Below are positions 8,796-17,727 of a stretch of 64,000 nucleotides of DNA, one piece after another. Below the pieces are notes generated by a model. That model saw only the letters and a program-made list of their open reading frames with translations, was not told the origin of the DNA and did not search any database. Position 1 is the stretch's first letter, and each line of letters opens with the position of its first letter. The stretch lies in NCBI GenBank assembly GCA_000621905.1, contig JHXB01000011.1:1-64000 (forward strand), read 5' to 3'. The DNA is from Lachnospiraceae bacterium NC2004. GTDB lineage: Bacteria; Bacillota; Clostridia; Lachnospirales; Lachnospiraceae. The position numbers and the translations under genes were made by a program.

Positions 8796-10778
8796 TTACA
8801 AACCTTTAAATGCGTTAACTACATTGTCAACGGTAAATCCGAACTTCTCGAACAAGAGATTACCCGGTGCAGAAGCTCCAAATCCGGTCATCGCTACTGT
8901 CGTACCATCTAAGCCGACGTACTTATACCAAACATCAGCATTGGCCGCCTCAATTGCAACTCTCTTTCTGACAGTCTTAGGAAGCACGCTCTCCTTGTAA
9001 TCGTCATCCTGCATGTCAAACAACTCAAATGATGGCATGCTGACAACATTAACTTTGATACCATCTGCTGCGAGCTTCTTAGCTGCGTCAATTGCAAGAG
9101 ACACCTCTGAACCTGAAGCCATCAATATTCCATCAGGAGTACCTTCTCCTGCTTTATAAACCACGTATCCACCCTTAAGAGCATCCTTAGAACTACCCTC
9201 AAGCTGTGGAAGATTCTGTCTTGATAACACAAGAGCTGTAGGAGTGCTCTTAGAAGATAATGCCTGATACCAACCATAAGCAGTCTCTGTTGCGTCTGCA
9301 GGTCTGAAAGTAACAAAGTTAGGCATTGTTCTAAACATAGCAAGCTGCTCTATAGGCTCATGTGTAGGACCATCCTCACCTACTCCGATACTGTCGTGTG
9401 TAAGCACATATATTGCAGGTATCTTCATAAGCGCTGAAAGTCTTGCCATAGGCTTAAGGTAATCACTGAAAACGAAGAATGTTGAAACATAACTTCTAAG
9501 TCCGCCATGAAGCAACAAACCATTGCCGATAGCCGCCATCGCGAGCTCTCTTACACCAAAGTGGAAGTTTCTTCCCGAATAATCTTCCTTCGAGAAATCT
9601 CCCGCGTCATTCATATATGTCTTGGTAGAAGGTGCAAGATCCGCCGAACCTCCGACCAAATTAGGAATAATATCTTTTAACTTGTTGATACATACTCCGG
9701 AAAGATTTCTTGTAGCCTGTGGTTTATCTTCATAGCTGAAGAAATCTTCGTTGTTAAGAATAGCATCATAATCAATATCATTAATATACTTCTCAAAAAG
9801 CTCTGCCTTATTCTTATGAGCTGACTTATATGCAGCAAATGTATCATTCCACTGCTGTTCCTTCTTAGCTCCCTCTTCCGCTACAGCCTTGTAGTTGTCA
9901 TACACTTCTTCAGGAACTGTAAATGCATCATAATTCCAGCCTAAATTGTCCTTAAGAGCTTTTAAATTGTCCTCACCCAAAGGCTCACCATGAGCTGATG
10001 CCTTACCTTCCTTCGCAGGACAGCCCGCACCAATCTTGGTATTAATCTTGATAAATGAAGGACGAGTCTTGTCAGCCTTAGCTTCCTCGATAGCCTTACC
10101 GATTGCCTCGGTATCGTTGCCATCCTCAACCTCTAAAATCTGGAATCCAAACGCCTCAAATCTCTCTAAAACATTCTCTCTGAAAGCAATATCAGTACCG
10201 CCCTCTATGGAAATGTTATTAGAGTCATATAAAACTATAAACTTAGAAAGTCCCCATGTACCTGCCAAAGAACCCGCCTCGTATGAAGTACCTTCCATCA
10301 TACAACCGTCTCCGGCTAAAACATAAGTATAATGGTCAACTATATCATAACCGTCTTCGTTAAATTTAGCAGCCAAATGTGCCTCTGCAGCAGCCATACC
10401 AACCGCTGTTGCAAAACCTGCACCAAGAGGACCTGTTGTGGTCTCAACACCAACAGTATGTCCGTACTCAGGATGACCCGGAGTAAGCGAATCCATCTGT
10501 CTGAAATTCTTAATATCTTCAATAGACAAGTCACCGTATCCAAACAAATGAAGGAGTGAATACAGTAACATTGAACCATGACCTGCAGACAATACAAATC
10601 TATCTCTGTTAAACCAGTTAGGGTTCTTAGGATTATGATTCATATGATGAGCCATAAGCTCGTAAGCCATAGGAGCAGCTCCTAAAGGCAATCCAGGATG
10701 GCCTGACTTGGCTTTCTCTATAGCTTCTGCAGATAATACTCTTATCGCGTTAACAGACTTGATATCAATCTCTTTCAT
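8796..10778 (-). CDS. tkt: Transketolase
   Basis: Transketolase moves two-carbon ketol units between sugar phosphates in the non-oxidative pentose phosphate pathway, using thiamine diphosphate. The 660-residue chain has the expected order: an N-terminal diphosphate domain with SGHPGLPLGAAP and the GDGCMMEGTSYE...NN cofactor motif (about residues 155-190), a central Pyr domain with FGVRELAM carrying the catalytic Glu (about residue 405), then the C-terminal domain. It is full length, not the split form found in some clostridia. It has its own promoter region with a dyad and its own terminator, so it is monocistronic. Confidence 0.97.
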   Translation of the reverse strand: MKEIDIKSVNAIRVLSAEAIEKAKSGHPGLPLGAAPMAYELMAHHMNHNPKNPNWFNRDRFVLSAGHGSMLLYSLLHLFGYGDLSIEDIKNFRQMDSLTPGHPEYGHTVGVETTTGPLGAGFATAVGMAAAEAHLAAKFNEDGYDIVDHYTYVLAGDGCMMEGTSYEAGSLAGTWGLSKFIVLYDSNNISIEGGTDIAFRENVLERFEAFGFQILEVEDGNDTEAIGKAIEEAKADKTRPSFIKINTKIGAGCPAKEGKASAHGEPLGEDNLKALKDNLGWNYDAFTVPEEVYDNYKAVAEEGAKKEQQWNDTFAAYKSAHKNKAELFEKYINDIDYDAILNNEDFFSYEDKPQATRNLSGVCINKLKDIIPNLVGGSADLAPSTKTYMNDAGDFSKEDYSGRNFHFGVRELAMAAIGNGLLLHGGLRSYVSTFFVFSDYLKPMARLSALMKIPAIYVLTHDSIGVGEDGPTHEPIEQLAMFRTMPNFVTFRPADATETAYGWYQALSSKSTPTALVLSRQNLPQLEGSSKDALKGGYVVYKAGEGTPDGILMASGSEVSLAIDAAKKLAADGIKVNVVSMPSFELFDMQDDDYKESVLPKTVRKRVAIEAANADVWYKYVGLDGTTVAMTGFGASAPGNLLFEKFGFTVDNVVNAFKGL

Positions 10779-10803
10779 GGTTTTGTCCTTTCAATTCTAC
10801 ATT

Positions 10804-10823
10804 AGTATAGCGTGATAAATCAC
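10804..10823 (-). promoter_or_regulatory. tkt promoter with GTGAT-AA-ATCAC dyad
   Basis: On the minus strand TATACT (10804-10809) is a good -10. Just upstream, inside the spacer, lies the dyad GTGAT-AA-ATCAC (10812-10823), placed where a repressor would block RNA polymerase. No convincing -35 is seen. The regulator is unknown. Confidence 0.5.
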
Positions 10824-10868
10824 ACTGACTTATAATAAATGATTTATAATAAAAATGCAACATCATAA

Positions 10869-11315
10869 TCAAAGTTCTTTAGACATAACTATACCATCTT
10901 CTATAGGATCAGTATAATAATTCTTTCTGACTCCGACATTAACAAACCCAAGCTTGTCATATAATCCTCTGGCAGCCGCGTTGCTCTCTCTTACTTCAAG
11001 CTTGATCGACTTAACACCGTTAGCTGTCTCAAGTGCAAAAAGCTTATCTAAAAGAGCCTCTGCAATATGATTGCGCCTGTATTCCTCAAGCACGGCAATC
11101 CTTGTAATATCCCCGTCATCTACATACTTCATAAAACCTACATACCCGACAACTTGTCCATCGCACTCTGCAATAAGATAATGGTTGTCCATGTATTTGA
11201 AGAAATCGTTGAAGTCGTCCTCACTCCAAGGATTAGTTATACATTTAGCATCTATATCCGCTATAGTTTTGACATCATCAGGAGTCAGCGGCCTTATAAT
11301 TGCAATCTTACCCAT
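10869..11315 (-). CDS. rimI: Ribosomal protein uS18 N-acetyltransferase RimI
   Basis: A 148-residue GNAT-fold acetyltransferase. Beta-strand motif GYVGFM is followed by the acetyl-CoA loop region ITRIAVLEEYRRNHIAEAL (about residues 72-90) and the conserved N-x-x-A-x-x-x-Y-x-x-x-G-F as SNAAARGLYDKLGF. RimI acetylates the N-terminus of S18, and its linkage to tsaB/tsaE is the standard bacterial arrangement. The start is 2 nt from the tsaB stop without a strong binding site of its own, which suggests translational coupling. Confidence 0.92.
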   Translation of the reverse strand: MGKIAIIRPLTPDDVKTIADIDAKCITNPWSEDDFNDFFKYMDNHYLIAECDGQVVGYVGFMKYVDDGDITRIAVLEEYRRNHIAEALLDKLFALETANGVKSIKLEVRESNAAARGLYDKLGFVNVGVRKNYYTDPIEDGIVMSKEL

Positions 11316-11317
11316 AA

Positions 11318-12022
11318 TTATTGATTAGCCAGCCTTTCTTTGCGTTCCCTCTCAGCTTGGGAAATCCTTATATATTCCGGTGCAAATGTATCAGCGTCAA
11401 CAAAGTCATCATCTATAAACTTCTCTTTCGCTCTGAGTGCTAACGCTGCAGCACTCTGATATGCGTTGTTAATCGGTGCGATTCTGTCGTTATCTCTGAT
11501 ATGCTCATCTAAGATGTTTCTGTATCTTACTATGCCATCACCTAGATATATAGCATTATCTTCATAGCTGTTAACCTTATCAATAAGCTCGGTTATACTC
11601 ATAGCGGTAGGTTCAAGAAGAACCTCTAACTTATCATTAACCCTATAAATACCTGTATAAACCTGGTCGCGCCTTGCATCCATAATAGGAACTACAATAC
11701 CGCTCTCTCCATAGTATCTGTATGCCAGTCCCTCTAAGGTTGATACGGCGATAAGCGGTTTAGAAGACGCCAGACATAGTCCCTTAGCAAGCGCAGCACC
11801 TATTCTCAATCCGGTAAATGAACCAGGTCCCGCTGCCACAGCTACAGCATCAACATCCTCAACCTTCTGTCCTACCATAGTCATCATATTCTCTACCATA
11901 GGCAACATAGTCTCTGAATGAGTCTTCTTAAATTGAATTGAATATAAACCTCTTATCTCCTCATCAACAAGCAAGGCACATGTTGCTACCTGACCTGAGG
12001 TGTCTATAGCGAGTATCGTCAT
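11318..12022 (-). CDS. tsaB: t6A biosynthesis protein TsaB
   Basis: TsaB is the non-catalytic ASKHA partner that dimerises with TsaD in the t6A complex. The 234-residue protein begins MTILAIDTSGQVATCALL and carries VAAGPGSFTGLRIG near residue 68, both typical. The ATG at 12022 lies 1 nt after the tsaE stop, and GGAGG inside the end of tsaE serves it. The open frame continues 12 codons upstream but lacks that site, so the shorter form is chosen. Confidence 0.95.
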   Translation of the reverse strand: MTILAIDTSGQVATCALLVDEEIRGLYSIQFKKTHSETMLPMVENMMTMVGQKVEDVDAVAVAAGPGSFTGLRIGAALAKGLCLASSKPLIAVSTLEGLAYRYYGESGIVVPIMDARRDQVYTGIYRVNDKLEVLLEPTAMSITELIDKVNSYEDNAIYLGDGIVRYRNILDEHIRDNDRIAPINNAYQSAAALALRAKEKFIDDDFVDADTFAPEYIRISQAERERKERLANQ

Positions 12023-12023
12023 A

Positions 12024-12449
12024 TTACGCCTCCGTAATCTCAATCTTTCTGTAATCAAAGCCTTTATCTAAATCTTTGACAATCTTAACATATATGGCAT
12101 CGTCAGGAATAATCTCCTCAATCCTGACAGGCCATTCTATAAGGCTTACTCCGTTACCATACACATAATCTTCGTACCCTATCTCATACATCTCATCAGG
12201 ATCTTCAATCCTGTATGTATCAAAATGATAAAGCGGAAGCCTTCCATCCTCATATACCTGAAGGACAGTAAATGTAGGACTGTTGACAGGTTCTTCTATC
12301 CCTAAACCCTTGGCAAAACCCTTGGTAAACACTGTCTTTCCAACACCTAAATCACCATCTAAACATATAACCTTGCCGGCTTCTATAGCTTCAGCCATCT
12401 TAAATCCTAAGTTAAATGTATCTTCAGATGAATAACTTTCATAAATCAT
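12024..12449 (-). CDS. tsaE: t6A biosynthesis ATPase TsaE
   Basis: TsaE is the ATPase that drives turnover of the TsaB-TsaD complex. The 141-residue protein has Walker A GDLGVGKT (about residues 33-40), the family motif YHFDTYRI (about 74-81) and the C-terminal IEWP. Length and motifs are normal. It sits between tex (9 nt upstream) and tsaB (1 nt downstream). Confidence 0.96.
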   Translation of the reverse strand: MIYESYSSEDTFNLGFKMAEAIEAGKVICLDGDLGVGKTVFTKGFAKGLGIEEPVNSPTFTVLQVYEDGRLPLYHFDTYRIEDPDEMYEIGYEDYVYGNGVSLIEWPVRIEEIIPDDAIYVKIVKDLDKGFDYRKIEITEA

Positions 12450-12458
12450 AAATAACTC

Positions 12459-14600
12459 CTAAAGAATCATAGTAAGTGAGATTCTCTTCTTCTTGATATC
12501 TACAGAGAGAACCTTAACCTCAACTACATCTCCCACACTCACAACCTCCAAAGGATGCTTAACATACTTCTTGTTGGTAAGCTGTGAAATGTGAACGAGC
12601 CCGTCCTGGTGAACTCCGATATCGACAAACGCACCAAAATCGATAACATTTCTTACCGTACCCTTAAGAATCTCGCCCTCTCTTAAATCTTCCATTGTAA
12701 GAACATCAGTCCTTAAGATTGGCTTAGGCATGTCTGATCTTGGATCCCTTCCAGGCTTCTCAAGCTCGCTAATGATATCAGTAAGGGTGTGAACACCAAC
12801 CTCAAGCTCTGTTGCAAGTTTCTTAGTGTCCTTAAATCTCTTCTTAAGATCCTTAACACCGCCTGAAATCTCTGATTTATCAATTCCTGCAACCTCTAAA
12901 AGCTTATCGGCAACATTATATGACTCAGGATGCACACTTGTATTATCGAGAGGATTGTCACCACCGGCAATACGCATAAATCCTGCACACTGTTCAAATG
13001 CTTTAGGTCCAAGCTTAGGAACCTTGCTAAGTTGCTTTCGATTGGTGAACTTACCATTCTCCTCGCGGTAAGTAACTATATTCTTGGCTATAGTCTTGTT
13101 GATTCCTGAAACTCTCTCTAAAAGAGGCGCAGACGCAGTATTAAGATCTACTCCTACCTGGTTAACGCAGTCCTCTACCACACCATCTAACGCAGTTGAG
13201 AGATGCTTCTGATTCATATCATGCTGATACTGACCTACTCCGATAGCCTTAGGATCAATCTTAACAAGCTCCGCTAAAGGATCCTGTAATCTTCTTGCGA
13301 TTGACGCTGCGCTTCTCTGTCCTACATCAAACTCAGGGAACTCTTCGGTAGCAAGCTTACTTGCCGAATATACTGAAGCGCCGGCTTCATTTACAATTAT
13401 GTACTGTAATGGCTTATCCATCTCAGAGATGAAATCGACAATAACCTGCTCAGACTCTCTTGACGCAGTACCGTTACCGACAGATATGAGTGAAATGCCA
13501 TACTTGTCTACCAAGCTCTTAAGAGTCTTCTTAGCTTCCTTAACTTTATTCTGTGGAGCAGTAGGATAAATTACAACTGTGTCTAATACTTTACCTGTCT
13601 CATCAACAACAGCAAGCTTACAACCTGTTCTAAATGCAGGGTCCCAGCCTAATACAACCTTACCTGCAATCGGCGGCTGCATAAGTAACTGTCTTAAATT
13701 CTTCATAAATACTGTGATTGCCCCGTCTTCTGCAGTCTCAGTAAGCTCACTTCTAATCTCTCTCTCGATTGAAGGCGAGATTAATCTGTCGTAAGAATCC
13801 TCTAATGCAAGATCGATATATGAATCTGTGTTAGGATTCTCTTTCTTCTTAACATGATTCATAAGATATCTTACCGCCTTGTCCTTAGGTGGCTCAATCT
13901 TAACTGTAAGGAACTTCTCTTTCTCACCACGATTAATAGCAAGAATCTGATATCCTGACAATTTATCAAGAGTTGAAGTAAAATCATAATAATTCTCATA
14001 TACTGATTCTGCTTCCTCATCCTTAGCTTTAGAGATAAGAATACCTTCTCTAAATGTAAGTTTACGGATATAAGTACGATAATTGGCATCATCAGAAACA
14101 GCCTCTGCAATAATATCCATAGCGCCGTTAAGAGCTTCTTCTTCGTTAGCTACTTCCTTCTCTTCTGAGATATAAGCCTTAGCTGCCTCTTTAGCATCTA
14201 CATCAAGCTTCTGCTTCATTATGTCAAGAGCTAAAGGCTCTAATCCCTTCTCCTTCGCAATCATTGCTCTCGTTCTTCTCTTAGGCTTATACGGCCTATA
14301 TAAGTCCTCTACCTCTACCAAAGTAGTAGCTTCCTCAATCTTCTTCAGAAGCTCCGGAGTCATCTTCTCCTGCTCTGTTATGCTATCGATAACAGCAGAC
14401 TTTCTCTCCTCTAAATTACGCAAATAGGTTAGACGCTCATCTAAGTTTCTGAGCTGCTCATCGTTAAGATTGTCTGTAACATCCTTACGATATCTCGCTA
14501 TGAAAGGGATTGTATTGCCCTCGTCAATAAGCTTAACCGCAGCCTCAACCTGATTAGGTCTAACCTTAAGTTCTTCTGATATAATCTTTATAATATCCAT
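12459..14600 (-). CDS. tex: Tex-family RNA-binding transcription accessory protein
   Basis: Tex proteins bind nucleic acid and associate with transcription. Here 713 residues carry the standard order: helical N-terminal Tex domain (1-200), YqgF-like RNase H-fold core (about 315-440, with VVLGWDPAFRTGCKLAVVD), helix-hairpin-helix region (about 480-560) and a C-terminal S1 domain (about 640-713, with GTVRNVIDFGAFVDIG). It is the longest gene in the secreted protein-comEB-tex-tsaE-tsaB-rimI operon. Start and length match the family. Confidence 0.95.
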   Translation of the reverse strand: MDIIKIISEELKVRPNQVEAAVKLIDEGNTIPFIARYRKDVTDNLNDEQLRNLDERLTYLRNLEERKSAVIDSITEQEKMTPELLKKIEEATTLVEVEDLYRPYKPKRRTRAMIAKEKGLEPLALDIMKQKLDVDAKEAAKAYISEEKEVANEEEALNGAMDIIAEAVSDDANYRTYIRKLTFREGILISKAKDEEAESVYENYYDFTSTLDKLSGYQILAINRGEKEKFLTVKIEPPKDKAVRYLMNHVKKKENPNTDSYIDLALEDSYDRLISPSIEREIRSELTETAEDGAITVFMKNLRQLLMQPPIAGKVVLGWDPAFRTGCKLAVVDETGKVLDTVVIYPTAPQNKVKEAKKTLKSLVDKYGISLISVGNGTASRESEQVIVDFISEMDKPLQYIIVNEAGASVYSASKLATEEFPEFDVGQRSAASIARRLQDPLAELVKIDPKAIGVGQYQHDMNQKHLSTALDGVVEDCVNQVGVDLNTASAPLLERVSGINKTIAKNIVTYREENGKFTNRKQLSKVPKLGPKAFEQCAGFMRIAGGDNPLDNTSVHPESYNVADKLLEVAGIDKSEISGGVKDLKKRFKDTKKLATELEVGVHTLTDIISELEKPGRDPRSDMPKPILRTDVLTMEDLREGEILKGTVRNVIDFGAFVDIGVHQDGLVHISQLTNKKYVKHPLEVVSVGDVVEVKVLSVDIKKKRISLTMIL

Positions 14601-14621
14601 CTCGCTAATAATCTCCGTATC

Positions 14622-15101
14622 TTATAAATCTATAATTAATTCCTGCCCCTTAGGCTCGAATCTTCTAACATTAACTCCCGCCATATCAAGCATCTTCTTA
14701 GACGCTATCGTAGCAGGGCTGTCAGCATACTTGTCACTGACATAAACAACTTCCTTAATGCCCTTCTGAATGATTGCCTTAGCACATTCATTACAAGGAA
14801 ATAGAGTAACATAAAGTGTAGCTCCGTCTAATGAAGGCCCATTGTAATTAAGTATTGCATTTAACTCTGCATGGCAGACAAATGCATACTTGGTATCAAG
14901 AAACTCACCCTCTCTATCCCAAGGCATCTCATCATCATTACATCCGGTAGGCATGCCGTTATATCCAACCGAAAGAATCTTGTTGTTCTTGTCAACTATA
15001 CATGCTCCAACCTGAGTGTTGTTGTCCTTGCTTCTCTCGGCAGATAACAAGGCAATACCCATAAAATATTGGTCCCATGTTATATAATCTTCTCTCTTCA
15101 T
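14622..15101 (-). CDS. comEB: dCMP deaminase (ComEB-type)
   Basis: A 159-residue zinc-dependent deaminase that makes dUMP from dCMP for thymidylate synthesis. The active site is plain: CHAELNAI (His and the proton-shuttling Glu, about residues 76-83) and FPCNECAK (about 105-112) supply the zinc ligands. GYNGMPTGCND is the substrate-binding loop of the dCMP deaminase branch. The name ComEB is by homology; no competence genes are near. The AGGAGAG site lies 5 nt before the ATG. Confidence 0.92.
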   Translation of the reverse strand: MKREDYITWDQYFMGIALLSAERSKDNNTQVGACIVDKNNKILSVGYNGMPTGCNDDEMPWDREGEFLDTKYAFVCHAELNAILNYNGPSLDGATLYVTLFPCNECAKAIIQKGIKEVVYVSDKYADSPATIASKKMLDMAGVNVRRFEPKGQELIIDL

Positions 15102-15110
15102 ACGCTCTCC

Positions 15111-16337
15111 TTAACTAACCTTAATCTTGAGCTTATAGTAACCATTGGAGGTCTTGGTATCCTTGGCAATTCTAAGGTAATATTTGCCCTTAGGAAGCTT
15201 GGACATCTTCTTGGTATGAACTCTCCAAGTCTTACTCTTGTTGATACCTTTAAGCGTTACCTCGTTGTACTTACCTCCGACATTGGCACTGGTAATGGTT
15301 CCTCTTAAAAGTCCGGAACCGCACGACCCTGAGAGGGTAAGCTTAACTGTCGACTTCTTGCTGAGAGTAAAGTAATAATAATCATATGTAGTAGTCTTCA
15401 TAGGATAGTCCATATACGACTTATACCATGTATTATGTTTAAGCTTTCTTCTGCTCTTCTTCTTGCCGGCCTGAAGCTTCCAGGCAGTCTGAGCCATATT
15501 AAGAGAGTATACTCTTGAAGCATCTGCAGAAACTCTCAGATAATATGTACCCTTGTCTATAGCATACTTCTGCAGCGTCGCCATAGCCTTAGGGCTCTCT
15601 CCTATGTACTCATCGGTAGTCATCTCATTAAAATTGGAATCAACCAGACACATATCTATATACTGATTGTCTGTTGTACTTGTCTTAGAAACCTCGATAC
15701 CATTAACATAGAATGTCGGTTCAACTGTAACATATCCATTGACGAGCATGTTAATCTGATAATAAGTCGGCTCTAAATTCCTGTTGGTGTAGGAAAGAAC
15801 CGTTGAACCTTCCTCTAAAACTCTGTTGGCTGAATCCATCTGACACATACTAAGCTGGTACTCCTTACCATACTCACCCAGGAACCTGAGATAATATATT
15901 CCGCTGGCCGGTATGCTAACTTCAGCATCAACTCTATAAGAACCACTCTCAGTCATAACCGATGAATTGTTAAGAACAACAGTTGCCATGTGAGCCTCCG
16001 CCGAGCATGCCGCATTGGAATAAACCTGCATAACTCCGGTTCCCTGATTCTTACCTATTATTGTAAGTTTAAGTAATCCTTTGTTTAAGGAGATATCTCT
16101 TACCGAATCCGTACCATCACTCTCGATAATGTAAGTGTTGTACTTATAGAACTCTGTCGTATAGTCACTGCTCTCAGTACCCATCAGATATACACCCAAA
16201 GGACCGGTGTAGTCCTGCTTGGCTCCGTTATCCCATAGATAATATGTATTGGCACTCGCAACAGTTATATTAGAAAATGATAAATTAATACCAAATAGAA
16301 TAATCAAACCCAGTATGACAATCTTTAAAGATCTCAT
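15111..16337 (-). CDS. Secreted protein with C-terminal pre-peptidase-like beta domain
   Basis: The product (about 408 residues) has a signal peptide with a hydrophobic core ILGLIILFGINLSFS and probable cleavage after ASA near residue 29. The rest is beta-rich, with repeated YYLRI/YYLRV strands. These include KGTYYLRVSADASRVYSL and, at the C-terminus (about 310-408), a jelly-roll-like unit ending KGKYYLRIAK...YYKLKIKVS, resembling the PPC domain of secreted proteases. No catalytic motif is seen, so an adhesin or wall-associated role is possible. The ATG at 16337 is preceded directly by an in-frame GTG; the ATG is preferred. It heads the comEB-tex-tsaEB-rimI operon, an odd partner for housekeeping genes. 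Confidence 0.8.
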   Translation of the reverse strand: MRSLKIVILGLIILFGINLSFSNITVASANTYYLWDNGAKQDYTGPLGVYLMGTESSDYTTEFYKYNTYIIESDGTDSVRDISLNKGLLKLTIIGKNQGTGVMQVYSNAACSAEAHMATVVLNNSSVMTESGSYRVDAEVSIPASGIYYLRFLGEYGKEYQLSMCQMDSANRVLEEGSTVLSYTNRNLEPTYYQINMLVNGYVTVEPTFYVNGIEVSKTSTTDNQYIDMCLVDSNFNEMTTDEYIGESPKAMATLQKYAIDKGTYYLRVSADASRVYSLNMAQTAWKLQAGKKKSRRKLKHNTWYKSYMDYPMKTTTYDYYYFTLSKKSTVKLTLSGSCGSGLLRGTITSANVGGKYNEVTLKGINKSKTWRVHTKKMSKLPKGKYYLRIAKDTKTSNGYYKLKIKVS

Positions 16338-16422
16338 CACACCACAACCTTTCAGTAATATATATAATTATTCTACCACAAACCCTCTAAAAATTACACT
16401 AAAGATTGTGTGAGATAAAAAA

Positions 16423-16440
16423 GGCGGCAAAAGCGCCGCC
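16423..16440 (-). terminator. Terminator after lysC
   Basis: GGCGGC (16423-16428) pairs with GCCGCC (16435-16440) around a 6-nt loop; on the minus strand a run of six T follows. It separates lysC from the secreted-protein operon. Confidence 0.9.
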
Positions 16441-16448
16441 CGTAATAA

Positions 16449-17654
16449 TTATATATCACCTAATGAAAATGCTTCATGTACAGCGTTCATAGCTGCCTTG
16501 GTGTACTTCTTGTCGATAAGAACAGTTACTCTGATCTCAGATGTTGAAATCATGCGGATGTTGATACCCTCATCATAAAGTGCCTCAAACATCTTAGCTG
16601 CAACACCTGCATTAGACTGCATTCCAGCACCTACGATAGAAACCTTAGCAACCTCTTTCTCAGCATTAAGGCTCTCATACTCCTTAAAGTGTCTCTCGAT
16701 AATCTCAATTGCCTCATCAGCACTTTCAACATTAGTTGTAAATGAAATATCTTTAGTCTTATCTCTTCCTACTGACTGAAGAATCATATCTACATTTATA
16801 TTGTGGTTAGCAAGATGGTTGAACAAACGGAAAGCCACACCAGGCTCATCCTTAAGTCCAATAAGTGCAATTCTTGCTACATCCTCATCAGCGGCAACAC
16901 CGCTTACTAACATCTTCTCCATCTTAACTTCCTCCTTAACAACGGTTCCTTCTTCGTTATTCAAGCTGCTACGAACTACCAGCTGTACTCCATATTTCTT
17001 AGCCATCTCAACCGAACGGTTATGTAACACACCTGCTCCAAGTGTTGCAAGTTCAAGCATCTCATCATAAGTGATAGCCTTAAGCTTGGTTGCATTCTCA
17101 ACCTTTCTAGGATCGGCTGTATAAACTCCATCAACGTCAGTGTAAATCTCACAAGCATCAGCGTGAAGTGCTGCAGCAAGTGCAACTGCTGTTGTATCTG
17201 AACCACCACGACCTAAAGTTGTGTAATTGTCATACTTATCAATACCCTGGAATCCGGTAACGACTACAATCTTCTTCTGCTCAAGTTCGTTCTTGATACG
17301 CTCGCTGTCAATTCTCTTAAGTCTTGCATTACCATAAGTTGACGTAGTATGCATCTGCACCTGAAATGCATTAAGTGATACAGAAGGTACACCCAAAGTG
17401 TTAAGTGCCATACACATCAACGCAACTGATGTCTGTTCACCGGTAGTGAACAACATATCCATCTCACGTTTCGGTGGGTTAGGATTAATCTCCTTAGCCT
17501 GCTCAATCAAAACGTCTGTCATCTTACCCATAGCAGATAAAACAACTACTACATCATTACCCTTCTTATACTCCTCAACCAAACGATTCGCAACATTAAA
17601 GATGCGTTCCTTGTCGCCGACAGATGTGCCGCCGAACTTCTTAACGATTAACAT
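16449..17654 (-). CDS. lysC: Aspartate kinase
   Basis: Aspartokinase phosphorylates aspartate, the first step to lysine, threonine and methionine. The 401-residue protein starts MLIVKKFGGTSV (the Lys-Phe-Gly-Gly signature) and has FTTGEQTSVAL, GRGGSDTTAVALAAAL and the C-terminal tandem ACT domains (about 265-401) that bind allosteric effectors. The ACT sequence VGAGMQSNAGVAAKMF is of the feedback-controlled type. It has its own strong promoter just after hom, with no lysine riboswitch in the roughly 40-nt leader, so control is probably at the protein level or by another factor. Confidence 0.96.
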   Translation of the reverse strand: MLIVKKFGGTSVGDKERIFNVANRLVEEYKKGNDVVVVLSAMGKMTDVLIEQAKEINPNPPKREMDMLFTTGEQTSVALMCMALNTLGVPSVSLNAFQVQMHTTSTYGNARLKRIDSERIKNELEQKKIVVVTGFQGIDKYDNYTTLGRGGSDTTAVALAAALHADACEIYTDVDGVYTADPRKVENATKLKAITYDEMLELATLGAGVLHNRSVEMAKKYGVQLVVRSSLNNEEGTVVKEEVKMEKMLVSGVAADEDVARIALIGLKDEPGVAFRLFNHLANHNINVDMILQSVGRDKTKDISFTTNVESADEAIEIIERHFKEYESLNAEKEVAKVSIVGAGMQSNAGVAAKMFEALYDEGINIRMISTSEIRVTVLIDKKYTKAAMNAVHEAFSLGDI

Positions 17655-17692
17655 AGTCTCCTCCTATCAATATATCAAATATCACCCTAACT

Positions 17693-17720
17693 ATTGTATC
17701 GAGTTTTATTCATTTGTCAA
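17693..17720 (-). promoter_or_regulatory. lysC promoter
   Basis: On the minus strand TTGACA (17715-17720), a 16-nt spacer and TACAAT (17693-17698) form a near-consensus sigma-A promoter placed right after the hom stop codon. Confidence 0.85.
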
Positions 17721-17727
17721 CAAAAAA

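Noticed and set aside
17655-17692. Lysine riboswitch before lysC
   Set aside because: The leader from the promoter is only about 40 nt, too short.
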